A stretch of DNA of 64,000 bases, taken from assembly GCA_021791615.1 (NCBI GenBank), contig JAJYWG010000084.1, positions 1 through 64,000 of the forward strand, written 5' to 3'. Both the position numbers and the translations under genes were made by a program. Below, piece by piece: positions 1 to 10,913 of this stretch. The notes below the pieces were generated by a model. The model was not told the DNA's origin, did not search any database, and was given only the letters and a program-made list of their open reading frames with translations. Every line of letters begins with the position of its first letter. Position 1 is the stretch's first letter. This DNA is from Actinomycetes bacterium (lineage in GTDB: Bacteria > Actinomycetota > Acidimicrobiia > Acidimicrobiales > RAAP-2).

Positions 1-279
1 GAAGGTGGTGGCCTGATGCCTCTGGCATCTGTCCGTGACAGTGGCACGGCTGGAATACCAGCCGCCCGAGAGGCCCGGAGACGGGCCTCAAGGTCAGTGA
101 GATATTCGCTGATAGTTCGGGGAACGGCCCGCCGATCTGTGCAGCGACGAGCCGCACGACGCTTCCCCTTTCCTGCCTCCTCACGCCTCGAGATCAAGTC
201 TAGAAAATATCGTGAAATAGAGTAGATCTAGTAAAAGAGATAGTATAAAGTATATCCGCAAGGGCAAGGAGGCGGTGAC
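1..279. other. Leader region upstream of the fur-like gene
   Basis: No convincing gene lies here. A 69-codon open frame at 16-225 has no ribosome site and Arg/Ala-rich composition typical of chance GC-rich frames. The last 80 bases (about 196-256) are sharply AT-rich, unlike the rest of the window, and include the 8-base palindrome TAGATCTA (223-230) and a TATAAA-like stretch at 244-249. This is the likely promoter and operator of the Fur-family gene; autoregulation is an inference. Confidence 0.5.
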
Positions 280-282
280 ATG
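266..282 (+). promoter_or_regulatory. Ribosome binding site deciding the fur start
   Basis: AAGGAGG at 266-272 sits seven bases before ATG 280. It is one of the strongest Shine-Dalgarno sites in the window and fixes the start. Confidence 0.8.
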
Positions 283-870
283 GAACCGACGCGCGACGAC
301 CTCGTCGCCATGGTGCGCTCAGCGGGGCTCAGGGTGACTGCGTCGCGTGTTGCCGTTCTGGCCGCGCTCGCCCGGCAGCCTCATTCGGGGACCGAGAGCG
401 TGATCCGGTCCGTGCGGGCCGAGCTTGGCTCTGTGTCGCCACAAGCCGTGTACAACGTGCTCGCCGCGTTCACCGAGGTCGGCCTCGTTCGAAGGATCGA
501 ACCGGCTCGGAGCACCGCGCTGTATGAGCTACGGGTTGCCGACAATCACCACCACGTTGTGTGCCGGAAGTGCGGGGCGGTACAGGACGTCGACTGCGCC
601 GTTGGCAGACGACCTTGCCTGACGCCCGTCGAGACCCACGGTTACGTCCTGGATGAAGCAGAAGTCACGTACTGGGGAATCTGTCCGACGTGCAATTCGG
701 GCGCGCCGCCAGACGATCATGCCTTTGAAACTCTCCCACCTTTCGTCAACGGTGGACCCGATGACATTGCACCGAAGAGGGGCGCGGAGCAAAAGGCCAG
801 CGATCACCGCGCCGGCGGTGGGCACCCTGGGCAGGAAGGTATCTCGATCGGATGGTCCCGACGACCGTGA
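280..870 (+). CDS. Fur-family metalloregulator, probable katG repressor
   Basis: This is a winged-helix metalloregulator of the Fur superfamily, 196 residues. The DNA-binding half covers about residues 8-85. The metal-sensing half begins with the His cluster at 90-92, followed by CxxC at 95/98 and a second CxxC at 135/138, the usual structural zinc site. The body resembles actinobacterial FurA/CatR regulators, which normally precede katG and respond to peroxide or iron. Here katG starts 54 bases downstream on the same strand, so co-transcription and repression of katG are likely. Family members are usually 140-150 residues. The last 55 or so residues are low-complexity and may be a poorly conserved extension. 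Whether it senses iron, zinc or peroxide cannot be settled from the sequence. Confidence 0.88.
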   Translation: MEPTRDDLVAMVRSAGLRVTASRVAVLAALARQPHSGTESVIRSVRAELGSVSPQAVYNVLAAFTEVGLVRRIEPARSTALYELRVADNHHHVVCRKCGAVQDVDCAVGRRPCLTPVETHGYVLDEAEVTYWGICPTCNSGAPPDDHAFETLPPFVNGGPDDIAPKRGAEQKASDHRAGGGHPGQEGISIGWSRRP

Positions 871-888
871 CGACCTTGACGACCTTGA

Positions 889-3126
<2,238 letters not shown>

Positions 3127-3423
3127 TGCTGGGTTGGCAGTGTCGTCCCTCGGCACACCACGCAGGGGCCTTTGCGGTCGCCAAGCAGCATCCCCAGGGG
3201 GATCAGGATCGGTAGTCGTGGAGCTGTACCTCAGCTCGCAACGCAAAGCCGGTACCGGTGCTGGCGTGTCGCCGGATGGGTCCGCTGCCGTTCTGGTCGG
3301 CCGGCACATGTCACGACGCTGTGGCCGAGGCAGATCGCCTGCCATCTCGCTTGGCCAGTACCTGGTGGTCGGCATCGTGCCGGCCGTTGTTCGATCGATT
3401 CGGCTCGTGAGTACGATGCCGGT
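3127..3423. other. Gap between katG and udg
   Basis: About 300 bases with no gene I can support. The frame of the downstream glycosylase stays open back to 3172, but the upstream translation is Arg-rich and unlike the family. No strong hairpin with a T-run was seen after katG. A TACGAT box at 3412-3417 marks the promoter of the next operon. Confidence 0.5.
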
Positions 3424-3426
3424 GTG
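3412..3426 (+). promoter_or_regulatory. Leaderless -10 box of udg
   Basis: TACGAT at 3412-3417 lies six bases before GTG 3424, with no Shine-Dalgarno in between. The spacing suggests transcription begins at or next to the start codon. This favours the 208-residue start over the longer open frame. Confidence 0.6.
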
Positions 3427-4050
3427 GCCGAGCCTACCTCGCATCCTCACGGGTATGGACTGGCAGGAGGCGGAAGCCTCGATGCCGAAGACCCGCTCCG
3501 CTCGGTCCGCGAAGAAGCGTTGTCTTGCACCAAATGTCCGTTGGCAGCCGGGCGGACCCAAGTGGTGTTCGGAGTAGGAGATCCTACGGCAGACCTGATG
3601 TTCGTCGGCGAGGGTCCTGGCCGTGAAGAAGATCGCTTGGGAGAGCCGTTCGTCGGGCGTTCCGGCAAGCTCTTGGACCGGCTTCTCGTAGAAGAGATCG
3701 GGATCGACCGTACCTCCTGCTACATCGCCAATGTTGTGAAGTGCCGCCCTCCTCAGAACCGGGATCCCCTCCCCGAAGAGATCAGTGCATGCCGTCCATA
3801 TCTGGAGCGCCAGATCGAGATCATCCAACCCCGAGTTGTCGTCACCCTTGGGAATTTCGCCACGCGCCTGCTGATGAACACCAAGGAGCCGATTGGGCTG
3901 CTCAGGGGCCGTGCCTATGACTTCGCAAGTCGTCAGATCGTTCCCACGTACCACCCCGCAGCCGCACTTCGGTCTGGCGGAACGGTGGTTGCCGAAATGC
4001 GGGCGGATTTTGTCCGAGCCAAGCTCCTGTTGACGGGCATTCGGCATTGA
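3424..4050 (+). CDS. Family-4 uracil-DNA glycosylase (4Fe-4S)
   Basis: Removes uracil from DNA in base-excision repair. With the GTG 3424 start the protein has 208 residues, normal for the family. Iron-sulfur ligands follow the family pattern: CxxC at 35/38, then Cys107 and Cys123. The uracil-pocket motif [20 protein letters not shown] begins at about 62, and the catalytic-side motif TYHPAAALR carries His177. The open frame extends upstream to 3172, but that sequence is Arg-rich and unlike the family, and a -10 box precedes 3424. The stop overlaps the tsaE start by four bases, so it probably leads the tsaE-tsaB-rimI-tsaD operon. Confidence 0.93.
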   Translation: MAEPTSHPHGYGLAGGGSLDAEDPLRSVREEALSCTKCPLAAGRTQVVFGVGDPTADLMFVGEGPGREEDRLGEPFVGRSGKLLDRLLVEEIGIDRTSCYIANVVKCRPPQNRDPLPEEISACRPYLERQIEIIQPRVVVTLGNFATRLLMNTKEPIGLLRGRAYDFASRQIVPTYHPAAALRSGGTVVAEMRADFVRAKLLLTGIRH

Positions 4051-4766
4051 CCGGGCACGAAGAGTGGACTGCTACCGCAGTGCTCCGCACGCCGGGATCG
4101 CTGCGTGATCTCGGAGCCTCGCTCGCGTCGTTGGCTCGTCCTGGAGACGTGCTCTTGCTCGTCGGGGGGCTCGGCGTAGGGAAGACCACGTTTGCCCAAG
4201 GATTTGCCCGAGGGCTCGGAGTTTCCGGTCCCGTGACGAGCCCGACGTTCACGCTGGTTCGCCAATACCCGTGTGAGGGCAGAGTTCGCCAGATGCTCCA
4301 CGCGGATGTCTATCGGTTGGACTCGTTGGCCGAGATTGCCGATCTTGGACTGGCTCAGCTCGTCGAAGAGGAGGGGGTCGCGCTCGTCGAGTGGGGTGAT
4401 GCCGCGGCGCCGATTCTTGGAGACGGGGCTTTGGTGGTCGCGCTTTCCGTCGGTGACCCTTTGGCTCCGACCCGTCTCGTCGAAACAGGTGAAGGCCTTG
4501 GCGGGGGGAGCGAGGGCACCGACGGTGCCGACGGTGCCGACGGTGCCGACGGTGGCGACGGTGGCGACAGCGCCGACGGTGGCGACAGTGCCGACGGTGG
4601 CGAAGACCGTCTGCTCCAGGTCTCGGATCCGACGGGAGAATGGAAGGACAGACGAGCAGAGATCGAAGCGATGCTGACCCGAGCAGGCCCGAGTGCCGCT
4701 CGGTCTTTCTCCTCGGCGAAGGGACGTGCTTCCCCGGGTGCCGCGCAGAAGGAGCATCGTCGATGA
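4047..4766 (+). CDS. tsaE: tRNA t6A biosynthesis ATPase TsaE
   Basis: Small P-loop ATPase that works with TsaB and TsaD to make N6-threonylcarbamoyladenosine at position 37 of ANN-decoding tRNAs. Walker A GGLGVGKTT is at 40-48, followed by TSPTFTLVRQY and HADVYRL typical of the family. Translation starts at TTG 4047, overlapping the udg stop. Family members have about 150 residues; this one has 239. The excess begins with a Gly/Asp/Ala tract near residues 159-185, encoded by nine 9-base repeats, and ends in a Lys/Arg/Ser-rich tail. These additions lie after the catalytic core and are probably unstructured. The stop overlaps tsaB by four bases. Confidence 0.93.
   Translation: MTGHEEWTATAVLRTPGSLRDLGASLASLARPGDVLLLVGGLGVGKTTFAQGFARGLGVSGPVTSPTFTLVRQYPCEGRVRQMLHADVYRLDSLAEIADLGLAQLVEEEGVALVEWGDAAAPILGDGALVVALSVGDPLAPTRLVETGEGLGGGSEGTDGADGADGADGGDGGDSADGGDSADGGEDRLLQVSDPTGEWKDRRAEIEAMLTRAGPSAARSFSSAKGRASPGAAQKEHRR
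4521..4601 (+). repeat. 9-base in-frame tandem repeat in tsaE
   Basis: Nine consecutive units related to GACGGTGCC run without interruption and encode Asp-Gly-Ala or Asp-Gly-Gly triplets. The unit is a multiple of three, so copy-number change would keep the frame. Confidence 0.9.
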
Positions 4767-5626
4767 TCGTGCTTGCCATCGAGAGTGCGACCGAGCTGTG
4801 TGGCGTGGCTGTCGCCGACGATGACGGGGCCCGCTCGACGGTGTGGAGCACCGGACGGCGGCATCATGGGGAAGCGCTTACCCCGGCAATTGGTCACGTG
4901 CTGGAGCAGGCCGAGCTCTCGTTGGGCGACGTCGACGTCGTCGCGGTGGACGTCGGCCCGGGGTTGTTCACGGGGTTGCGGGTCGGCGTGGTGACTGCAA
5001 AGGCCGTTGCCCAGGGGCTCGGAATCGGCGTGATCGGAGTGAGCAGCCTGGACGTCGCAGCCCGAGCCGGTTTCGATGCAGGCTGGAGTGGTCCGGTGGT
5101 CGCGGTGGTCGATGCTCGTCGCGGTGAGGTGTTCGCCAAGTGGTTCGACTCGCCGGCTGACCCGGTCGGCGAGGCGGTTCTCCGGTCACACCAGCTCCCC
5201 GCTGCTGCACCCCCCGCTGCTGCACCCCCTGCTGCTGCACCCCTTGGCACTGGGACCGCGCTCCGGCTCACTCCTGCAGCTCTCGTGGCCAGCCTTGCCG
5301 GCGACACCGACGTCGAAATGCTCTTCGGGCTGGAACACGTCGAGAGACGACGGCCTGGCGCACCACCGACCGCGCCTTGCGCGAAGGTTCTGGCCGTTGG
5401 CGACGGGGCCCGACGGTATGCTGACGAGCTCGAGGCCGTGTCGCAGGTGGTCGTGGCTGGCCCCAACGCGTCGGCCTTGAAGCCGGACGTCGTGGCTGTT
5501 TTGGCGAGCGAGGCCATCGCCGCCGGTGCCGTGCCGGTCTCGCCGGCCGAGATCCAGCCCCTCTACCTGCGTGACGCCGATGCCCGTATCAATTGGACCC
5601 AGCGGCGCTCGGCACCCACCCGGTGA
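4763..5626 (+). CDS. tsaB: tRNA t6A biosynthesis protein TsaB
   Basis: Inactive paralogue of TsaD that forms the TsaB-TsaD core of the t6A complex. The N-terminus MIVLAIESATELCGVAVADD and the segment VDVGPGLFTGLRVGVVTAKA are characteristic of the ASKHA-fold family. ATG 4763 overlaps the tsaE stop (ATGA). The reading frame remains open further upstream, but the ASKHA fold begins exactly at this ATG. The 287-residue length is longer than the usual 220-240, partly because of a Pro/Ala insert around residues 146-162 encoded by a 15-base tandem repeat. The stop overlaps the rimI start by one base. Confidence 0.93.
   Translation: MIVLAIESATELCGVAVADDDGARSTVWSTGRRHHGEALTPAIGHVLEQAELSLGDVDVVAVDVGPGLFTGLRVGVVTAKAVAQGLGIGVIGVSSLDVAARAGFDAGWSGPVVAVVDARRGEVFAKWFDSPADPVGEAVLRSHQLPAAAPPAAAPPAAAPLGTGTALRLTPAALVASLAGDTDVEMLFGLEHVERRRPGAPPTAPCAKVLAVGDGARRYADELEAVSQVVVAGPNASALKPDVVAVLASEAIAAGAVPVSPAEIQPLYLRDADARINWTQRRSAPTR
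5201..5245 (+). repeat. 15-base in-frame tandem repeat in tsaB
   Basis: Three near-identical 15-base units starting with GCTGCTGCACCCC encode an Ala-Ala-Pro-Pro-type linker inside TsaB. Units differ only at the 3' end. Confidence 0.85.
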
Positions 5627-6231
5627 TGACACCGCTGGGCGCAGATGCCCACGACGAGGGCCGAGGTTCCACCGCTCGCGAAGCACACGATGGAGGGCGA
5701 CCTCACGGCGCGCAGGCCCGCTCAGCACGTCTGGAGCTCGTGAGCATGCGTCATCGCCACCTGCGTCAGGTGATGGCCATCGAGCACCAGGTCTTTCCCG
5801 AGCCGTGGAGCTTGGCCATCTTCAACTCCGAGCTGGCCCTTCGGACGGGACGCGCATACCGGGTTGCCAAAGTGGGGAGGAGGGTGGTCGGGTATGTCGG
5901 CTTGATGATCGTGACCGACGAAGCTCATGTGACGACGCTTGCCGTCGCTCCCGAGTCTCAGCACCAGGGGATCGGGACCGAGATCCTGTTGCGCGGGGTC
6001 CTCCTTGCCCGGGAGCTCGGTGCGCGCCAGCTCTCTTTGGAGGTCGCCGCGCACAATGCGCGCGCACAGGCGCTCTACCGGAGATTTGGTCTTGCTCCCG
6101 TGGGCGTCCGGAAGGGGTACTACCAGAAGACGGGCGAGGACGCCCTCGTCATGGTCGTCGACGACATTGGGTCTGAAGCCTATTCAAGGCGTTTGGCACA
6201 GATCGAAGCATGGCTACGCTCGCCGGAGTGA
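5626..6231 (+). CDS. rimI: GNAT N-acetyltransferase, RimI type
   Basis: GNAT-fold acetyltransferase of the RimI group, which acetylates the N-terminus of ribosomal protein S18 and other proteins. The acetyl-CoA motif QHQGIGTEILLRGVL and the C-terminal EVAAHNARAQALYRRFGLAPVG are clear, and the end YYQKTGEDALVMV matches RimI. With ATG 5626 (TGATG overlap with the tsaB stop) it has 201 residues, about 40 more than usual. The N-terminal extra may be absent if translation begins at GTG 5740. Sitting between tsaB and tsaD is a common arrangement. Substrate specificity is inferred from family and context. Confidence 0.88.
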   Translation: MTPLGADAHDEGRGSTAREAHDGGRPHGAQARSARLELVSMRHRHLRQVMAIEHQVFPEPWSLAIFNSELALRTGRAYRVAKVGRRVVGYVGLMIVTDEAHVTTLAVAPESQHQGIGTEILLRGVLLARELGARQLSLEVAAHNARAQALYRRFGLAPVGVRKGYYQKTGEDALVMVVDDIGSEAYSRRLAQIEAWLRSPE

Positions 6232-7283
6232 CCGAAAGCGAGATGCCATCCAGCGACCCCGCTGGCTCTCATCATCCGAGAGCTGTGCTCGGTATCGAGA
6301 CGTCATGCGACGAGACGGCCGCCGCCGTCGTCATCGGGGGCAGCGAGGTCCGATCATCGGTTGTGTCGAGCCAGGTGGACTTGCATGCCAAGTACGGGGG
6401 CGTGGTTCCCGAGATCGCCAGCCGTGCACATGTGGAGCTGTTCACCCAGGTCATATCGGAAGCGCTGGAGGTTGCTGGGTTGGACCCCCGTTCTCCCGAG
6501 ATCGATGGTGTCGCTGCCACGTACGGCCCAGGTCTCGTGGGTGCATTGCTGGTCGGGCTGAGCGGAGCCAAGGCGCTGGCAATGACGTGGGATGTCCCAT
6601 TCGTCGGCGTCAACCATCTGGAAGGACATCTGTTCGCACCACTGCTCGAAGAGGACGAATTGGCATGGCCACTGGTCATGCTGCTCGTCTCTGGGGGGCA
6701 CACCCTTCTCGTCGAGATGAAAGGACCGGGCTGCTACCGCCTGCTCGGGCAGACGCTGGACGACGCTGCGGGTGAGGCGTATGACAAGGTTGCGCGCTAC
6801 CTGGGCCTGGGATATCCAGGAGGACCGGCGATCGACCGAGTTGCGGTGTCAGGGAACCCTCTCGCGTTCAAATTCCCCCAGGCAAAGCTCGGCGACGGCC
6901 TCGACTTCTCCTTCTCGGGCTTGAAGACGTCCGTCGTGCGCACCGTCGATCGCCATCCCGAGGCTTCAACCGAAGATCTCGCCGCATCGTTCCAGCACGC
7001 GGTCGTCGAGGTGCTGGTTGCCAAGTCTCGCCGTGCCGTCGAGGCGGTTGGTGCTCGGGGTCTGTGCTTGGCCGGGGGCGTCGCGGCCAACTCCCTGCTC
7101 CGTCGCCGGTTCACCGAGATCGCCGCGGAGCTCGGAGTTCCCGCGTACCTCCCCAGTCGGGCAATGTGCACGGACAACGCGGCCATGGTGGCAGCAGCGG
7201 GGTGGTGGCACCTGCGCCATGATGGCCCGAGCCCCCTCTCCCTGGCAGCCGATCCGACGCTGTTCCTACCGTTCTCCGACTGA
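6210..7283 (+). CDS. tsaD: tRNA t6A threonylcarbamoyltransferase TsaD
   Basis: Catalytic subunit that transfers threonylcarbamoyl from threonylcarbamoyl-AMP to A37 of tRNA. The 357 residues match the family. Key motifs: GIETSCDETAAAVV near 28, the metal-binding HxxxH at His136/His140 in NHLEGH, SGGHTLLVEM, and the closing DNAAMVAAAG with a conserved Asp. The start ATG lies inside the last 22 bases of rimI, so translation is probably coupled. With TsaB and TsaE upstream it completes the t6A set except for the first enzyme (TsaC/Sua5), not seen in this window. Confidence 0.96.
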   Translation: MATLAGVTESEMPSSDPAGSHHPRAVLGIETSCDETAAAVVIGGSEVRSSVVSSQVDLHAKYGGVVPEIASRAHVELFTQVISEALEVAGLDPRSPEIDGVAATYGPGLVGALLVGLSGAKALAMTWDVPFVGVNHLEGHLFAPLLEEDELAWPLVMLLVSGGHTLLVEMKGPGCYRLLGQTLDDAAGEAYDKVARYLGLGYPGGPAIDRVAVSGNPLAFKFPQAKLGDGLDFSFSGLKTSVVRTVDRHPEASTEDLAASFQHAVVEVLVAKSRRAVEAVGARGLCLAGGVAANSLLRRRFTEIAAELGVPAYLPSRAMCTDNAAMVAAAGWWHLRHDGPSPLSLAADPTLFLPFSD

Positions 7284-7337
7284 TCCGCCCCGGAGTGGCC
7301 CGGGCAGCACCCGGGCGGCCCGCTGCCCCAAGCGCAA

Positions 7338-7353
7338 TAGCGTGGTCCTTGTG
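7338..7353 (+). promoter_or_regulatory. Leaderless -10 box of rlmN
   Basis: TAGCGT at 7338-7343 is followed by seven bases and GTG 7351, with no Shine-Dalgarno. The same spacing recurs before many genes here. It favours GTG 7351 over the GTG at 7342, which lies inside the box. Confidence 0.62.
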
Positions 7354-8493
7354 GCCGGCCTGTACGAGACTTCTTTCGACGACCTGGCCTCGCTGCTCGA
7401 GGGTGAGCCCGAGTACCGAGCTCGTCAGATCTGGGACGGCCTCTACCGACGGCTGCAGCGACCCGACGAGATGACGGACCTGCCCATGGGCCTCCGCGAG
7501 AGAGTGTCGCAAGCTCTCCCGACCTCGCTGGAATTGGCGATCCAGAGCGAGGCCGACGGCGGGTCGACGGTGAAGTGGTTGTGGTCGCTCGAAGGCGGCG
7601 TGTCGGTGGAGACGGTGCTCATGGTGTACCGCGATCGGGTGACGGTGTGCGTGTCGACCCAGGCCGGTTGTGCCATGGGCTGTGAGTTCTGTGCCACCGG
7701 CCAATCCGGGTTCCGGCGGCACCTGACGAGTGGGGAGATCGTGGAGCAGGTGGTCGAGGCAGCGCGTGCTGCGCGCCCTCGCCGGCTCTCTCACGTCGTG
7801 TTCATGGGAATGGGCGAGCCTCTCGCCAATTACGATCGGACCCTGACGGCGGTGAGGCGGCTCCACGGAGATGTTGGCATCTCGGCTCGGCGGCTCACCA
7901 TCTCGACTGTCGGTATCGTCCCGGGCATCCGCCGGCTCGCATCGGAGGCACTTCCGGTCAACCTCGCGGTCTCTCTGCACGCGGCGAACGACGAGTTGCG
8001 CGACTCTTTGGTACCGATCAACCGGCGTTATCCGCTGGGATCGTTGTCCGATGTCTGCGCCGCGTACGTGGAGGCCACGGGGAGAAGGCTGAGTTTCGAG
8101 TGGGCGCTGATCGACGGTGTCAACGATCGGGCCTCCGACATCGAGGAGCTCTCCACCTTGGCTCGAGCCCTCGCTGCCCATGTGAACCTCATCCCGCTGA
8201 ACCCGACCCCGGGCTATGCAGTGCGAGGATCACCTCGACGACGGGTGCGAGAGTTCCGAGAAGCGTTGGCGAACCGGGGGGTCAACGCGACGGTCCGCGC
8301 GACCAGGGGAACTTCGATCAGCGCGGCGTGTGGCCAGCTTGCCGGCGACGCCGCGTCGGCGACGCCGCCCGGCTCCCTACCTCAAGAAGCCAGCACGCCT
8401 CGTCGGCCGGCCGGCACCCCACCTCGGTCCACGAGCGCCGCTCCCCGCGTCGACCGGGTGGAGCTGGGTGTTCAAGCTCGCGGCAAGGCGTAG
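7351..8493 (+). CDS. rlmN: 23S rRNA/tRNA m2A methyltransferase RlmN
   Basis: Radical-SAM enzyme that methylates C2 of A2503 in 23S rRNA and A37 in some tRNAs. The 380-residue protein has the cluster motif CxxxCxxC at 107/111/114, the helper Cys100, the SAM-binding MGMGEPLANYD, and the methyl-carrying Cys327 in AACGQLAG. Residues after about 335 are a Pro/Ser/Arg-rich tail not expected in RlmN. The gene stands 67 bases after tsaD with its own putative leaderless promoter. Its end overlaps the convergent hemolysin-III-type gene by 22 bases. Confidence 0.94.
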   Translation: MAGLYETSFDDLASLLEGEPEYRARQIWDGLYRRLQRPDEMTDLPMGLRERVSQALPTSLELAIQSEADGGSTVKWLWSLEGGVSVETVLMVYRDRVTVCVSTQAGCAMGCEFCATGQSGFRRHLTSGEIVEQVVEAARAARPRRLSHVVFMGMGEPLANYDRTLTAVRRLHGDVGISARRLTISTVGIVPGIRRLASEALPVNLAVSLHAANDELRDSLVPINRRYPLGSLSDVCAAYVEATGRRLSFEWALIDGVNDRASDIEELSTLARALAAHVNLIPLNPTPGYAVRGSPRRRVREFREALANRGVNATVRATRGTSISAACGQLAGDAASATPPGSLPQEASTPRRPAGTPPRSTSAAPRVDRVELGVQARGKA

Positions 8494-9206
8494 GCGAAGA
8501 TCACGGCGTACTGCACCGCAGCCCCGACGATGGTGAGCGTGTGAAAGACCTCGTGGTAACCGAAGGTCCGAGGGAACGGGTCTGGTCGGTGCAGTGCGTA
8601 GACGAGGGCGCCGACCGTGTAGGAGAGCCCACCCGCGAGCAGGAGGGCAAACCCGCCGCCGCCCAGTCCACGGACGAGCTGGGGGACGACGGCGAGGGCG
8701 GACCACCCGACGACCACGTAGGGAACGGCGACAGCCCACTTGGGCGCGTCCAGCCACACTTGGCGGAGGGTGATCCCGAGCGCGGCACCGGTCCAGACCA
8801 GTACCAGGATCAGCACACGGCTCCACCCGCCGAGCGCCAAGCCGCCCACGGCGGTGTACGTGCCCGCGATGGCGATGAAGATGGTGGAGTGGTCGGCCCG
8901 GCGCATCCACCTGCGGGTCGGCGCTGCCCAGTGGACGAGATGGAAAGACGCGCTGACGCCGAACAGGGCGACCATGGACGTCACGTAGATCGTGAGGTAC
9001 GCCGTCGACTCGGTGCCTGGCGCCTGTGAGATGAGGAGCGGGCCCGCCACGAGCATCGCCACCAGACCACCCAGGTGGAGGACGCCTCGCAGCCGAGGCT
9101 TGGGCGGCCCGGCACCCGGAGGACCAGCACTCAGACGACCAGCTTCCTCGGCCCCGACGTCCTCGACGACGCCGGATGCGCCCGGCGAACCCGTCGTCCC
9201 GGTCAC
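8472..9206 (-). CDS. Hemolysin III family membrane protein (TrhA/PAQR-like)
   Basis: Seven-helix membrane protein of the HlyIII/PAQR superfamily. Conserved landmarks: SASFHLVHW near residue 84, RADHSTIFIAIAGTYT, and the C-terminal GYHEVFHTLTIVGAAVQYA, whose Ser, Asp and His residues form the family's metal site. Function is uncertain: some members act in membrane-energetics homeostasis, while the hemolysin label is historical. The GTG start overlaps the stop of the upstream glycosyltransferase (GTGA), so the two are translationally coupled. The C-terminus overlaps rlmN on the other strand. Confidence 0.9.
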   Translation of the reverse strand: MTGTTGSPGASGVVEDVGAEEAGRLSAGPPGAGPPKPRLRGVLHLGGLVAMLVAGPLLISQAPGTESTAYLTIYVTSMVALFGVSASFHLVHWAAPTRRWMRRADHSTIFIAIAGTYTAVGGLALGGWSRVLILVLVWTGAALGITLRQVWLDAPKWAVAVPYVVVGWSALAVVPQLVRGLGGGGFALLLAGGLSYTVGALVYALHRPDPFPRTFGYHEVFHTLTIVGAAVQYAVIFAYALPRA

Positions 9207-10627
9207 GTCGATGCGGTGCTGACGAGCTCGTCGAGCACCAGGTCGAGCTCTCGGAGCGGGTTGTGGGCATGGATCTCGTGACGCATGGTCTGGGCTCTCG
9301 CAGCATAGGCAGGGTCGGTGAGCACCCGGCGCACGGCATCCGCGATGCGTCCAGGCGCCGGCCGCCCAGTGCGCAGGTTGATCCCTACCCCGGCCCAGGC
9401 CACCCTGGCGGCGACCTCGGGCTTGTCCTCGCTGTCACCGGCCACTACGAGCGGTACGCCGGCCGCGAGAGCCTGCTGCACCCCCCCGTAGCCGCCATTG
9501 GTGACCATGACGTCCACCTTGGACAACAGGCAATCGTGCGGTATGAAGCGTTCGACCCGCACATTGCCGGGGAGCCCGCTCGCAACGTACGGCTCACCGA
9601 GCGCCCGCGCCCTATCTCTGCGCGCAGGGCTCTTGTCCCGGGCACGCCACTGCTCGTGCACGAGGGCGGGATCCCGTCCCCCGGTGGTGGCGACGACGAG
9701 GACGTCTTGACGTGCGAGTGCCTCGATGGTCGGCAGGACCAGCCGCCCGAGGTCGAAGTTGTCGATCGTGCCTTGCGTGACGTGGACGACCGGGCGGTCC
9801 GCATCCAACTCCTTCCACCACGCCGGCTCGGAGAAGTCGGTCGCCGAGCCCGTCAGCACCGGACCGATGAACCGCACTGACGGTGGCAGGTCGCTGCGCG
9901 GGTACTCGAAGGACTCGACGGTGAGCTGCAAGTACGCGTCGACGAGGTACGCCGGGGCATCGACGATGAACCGGTCCACCGGCTGGCAGCCTTCGGCCGC
10001 CAGCATCGACTGGGCGTAGCGCTGGATGTCGCCGAGAGCGATATGGCGCACGAGCCAGGTGAGCACCATGTTGCGGATCACGCCCGACCAGCCCGCTCGT
10101 GGCGCCATCGCGAGGCCGAACGGAGCGGTGTCCCGGCTGGAGAGGGGCAGGGGCAGCACGCCGAGCATGATCACCGCGGGCCGACCTGTCACCGCGGGCC
10201 GACCTGTGAACCCGGCTCGCTCGGTCGCCGGCGCGCCGGGGGAGCGGTGGACGACGAGCGGGGCAATGCCTACGAACGTCGCGTCCACGATGACGGCGTC
10301 AGCCGGAAACTCCGCGAGGACGCGGCACAGATCGTGGTACTGGTGCGGCGCGGGGTCGATGAAGATGCGGCGCAGGTCGTCTTTCACCCCCCGCAGTCCC
10401 CTGCGAACCGACGTCTCCCGTTCGGGATTGGCCACCAGGAGGTCGTGCGCGTCGGCTTCTGGCCGGAGGGCCACGAACCGCGCCCCGGTCGCCGTGACCC
10501 TCCCGGCGTAGTGGGTGGTCGTGAGGAACACCACGTCGTGTCCTCGGCCGACGAGGTGGCGTGCGGCCGCGAGGAGCGGTGCTGCATGGCCTTGTGCGGG
10601 GGTCGATGCGAGCAGCAGCCGGCTCAT
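9203..10627 (-). CDS. Family-1 (MGT-type) glycosyltransferase
   Basis: GT-B fold glycosyltransferase of the macrolide/flavonoid-type family 1, 474 residues, which would transfer a sugar from a nucleotide donor to a small hydrophobic acceptor. The N-terminal acceptor domain starts STPAQGHAAPLLAAARHL. The donor-binding C-terminal domain carries HVTQGTIDNFD, FIPHDCLLSKVDVMVTNGGYGGVQQALAAGVPLV and AARVAWAGVGINL. Start chosen at ATG 10627, where the Rossmann strand begins; a start at 10651 would add eight residues. Two 18-base repeats at 10172-10207 duplicate six residues in the linker. It is coupled to the hemolysin-III gene. The acceptor is unknown. Confidence 0.86.
   Translation of the reverse strand: MSRLLLASTPAQGHAAPLLAAARHLVGRGHDVVFLTTTHYAGRVTATGARFVALRPEADAHDLLVANPERETSVRRGLRGVKDDLRRIFIDPAPHQYHDLCRVLAEFPADAVIVDATFVGIAPLVVHRSPGAPATERAGFTGRPAVTGRPAVIMLGVLPLPLSSRDTAPFGLAMAPRAGWSGVIRNMVLTWLVRHIALGDIQRYAQSMLAAEGCQPVDRFIVDAPAYLVDAYLQLTVESFEYPRSDLPPSVRFIGPVLTGSATDFSEPAWWKELDADRPVVHVTQGTIDNFDLGRLVLPTIEALARQDVLVVATTGGRDPALVHEQWRARDKSPARRDRARALGEPYVASGLPGNVRVERFIPHDCLLSKVDVMVTNGGYGGVQQALAAGVPLVVAGDSEDKPEVAARVAWAGVGINLRTGRPAPGRIADAVRRVLTDPAYAARAQTMRHEIHAHNPLRELDLVLDELVSTAST
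10172..10207. repeat. 18-base direct duplication in the glycosyltransferase
   Basis: Two perfect tandem copies of CACCGCGGGCCGACCTGT on the plus strand (10172-10189, 10190-10207) add a six-residue duplication in frame. Confidence 0.9.
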
Positions 10628-10913
10628 CGGCTGCGCCTCAGCTCGGGGCACCTCCGCCCCCGCGTCGCACGACGAGGAGGGCGGCCGCCCGTCCGGGGAC
10701 CGGGCCGAAGTCGGCGTGCCTCCACGAGGCCCAGCGTAGGACGCCGCCGCGCCACGAGCCGGTCGTGGCCCGCGCCGAGCCGTGTGATGCCGGACCGAGC
10801 CCTGCCGGACCGAGCTGGGCCGGTGCTCGGCTGCAGGCGGCGTCGAGCGCGGACAGCCGAGGACGAGCGTGATCGGAGACGCGGGTTGCCCTCTGCCGGC
10901 GCGCCCGCTAACA
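10628..10913. other. Divergent gap between the glycosyltransferase and groES
   Basis: No gene can be supported. It is very GC-rich with repeated GGACCGAGC-like words near 10790-10815. It should hold the glycosyltransferase promoter on the minus strand and the upstream part of the groES promoter, though no clear -35/-10 pair stands out. Confidence 0.4.

Noticed and set aside
16..225. A 69-codon frame at the left edge.
   Set aside because: No Shine-Dalgarno or -10 box, Arg/Ala-rich, and it runs into the AT-rich promoter of the fur-like gene.
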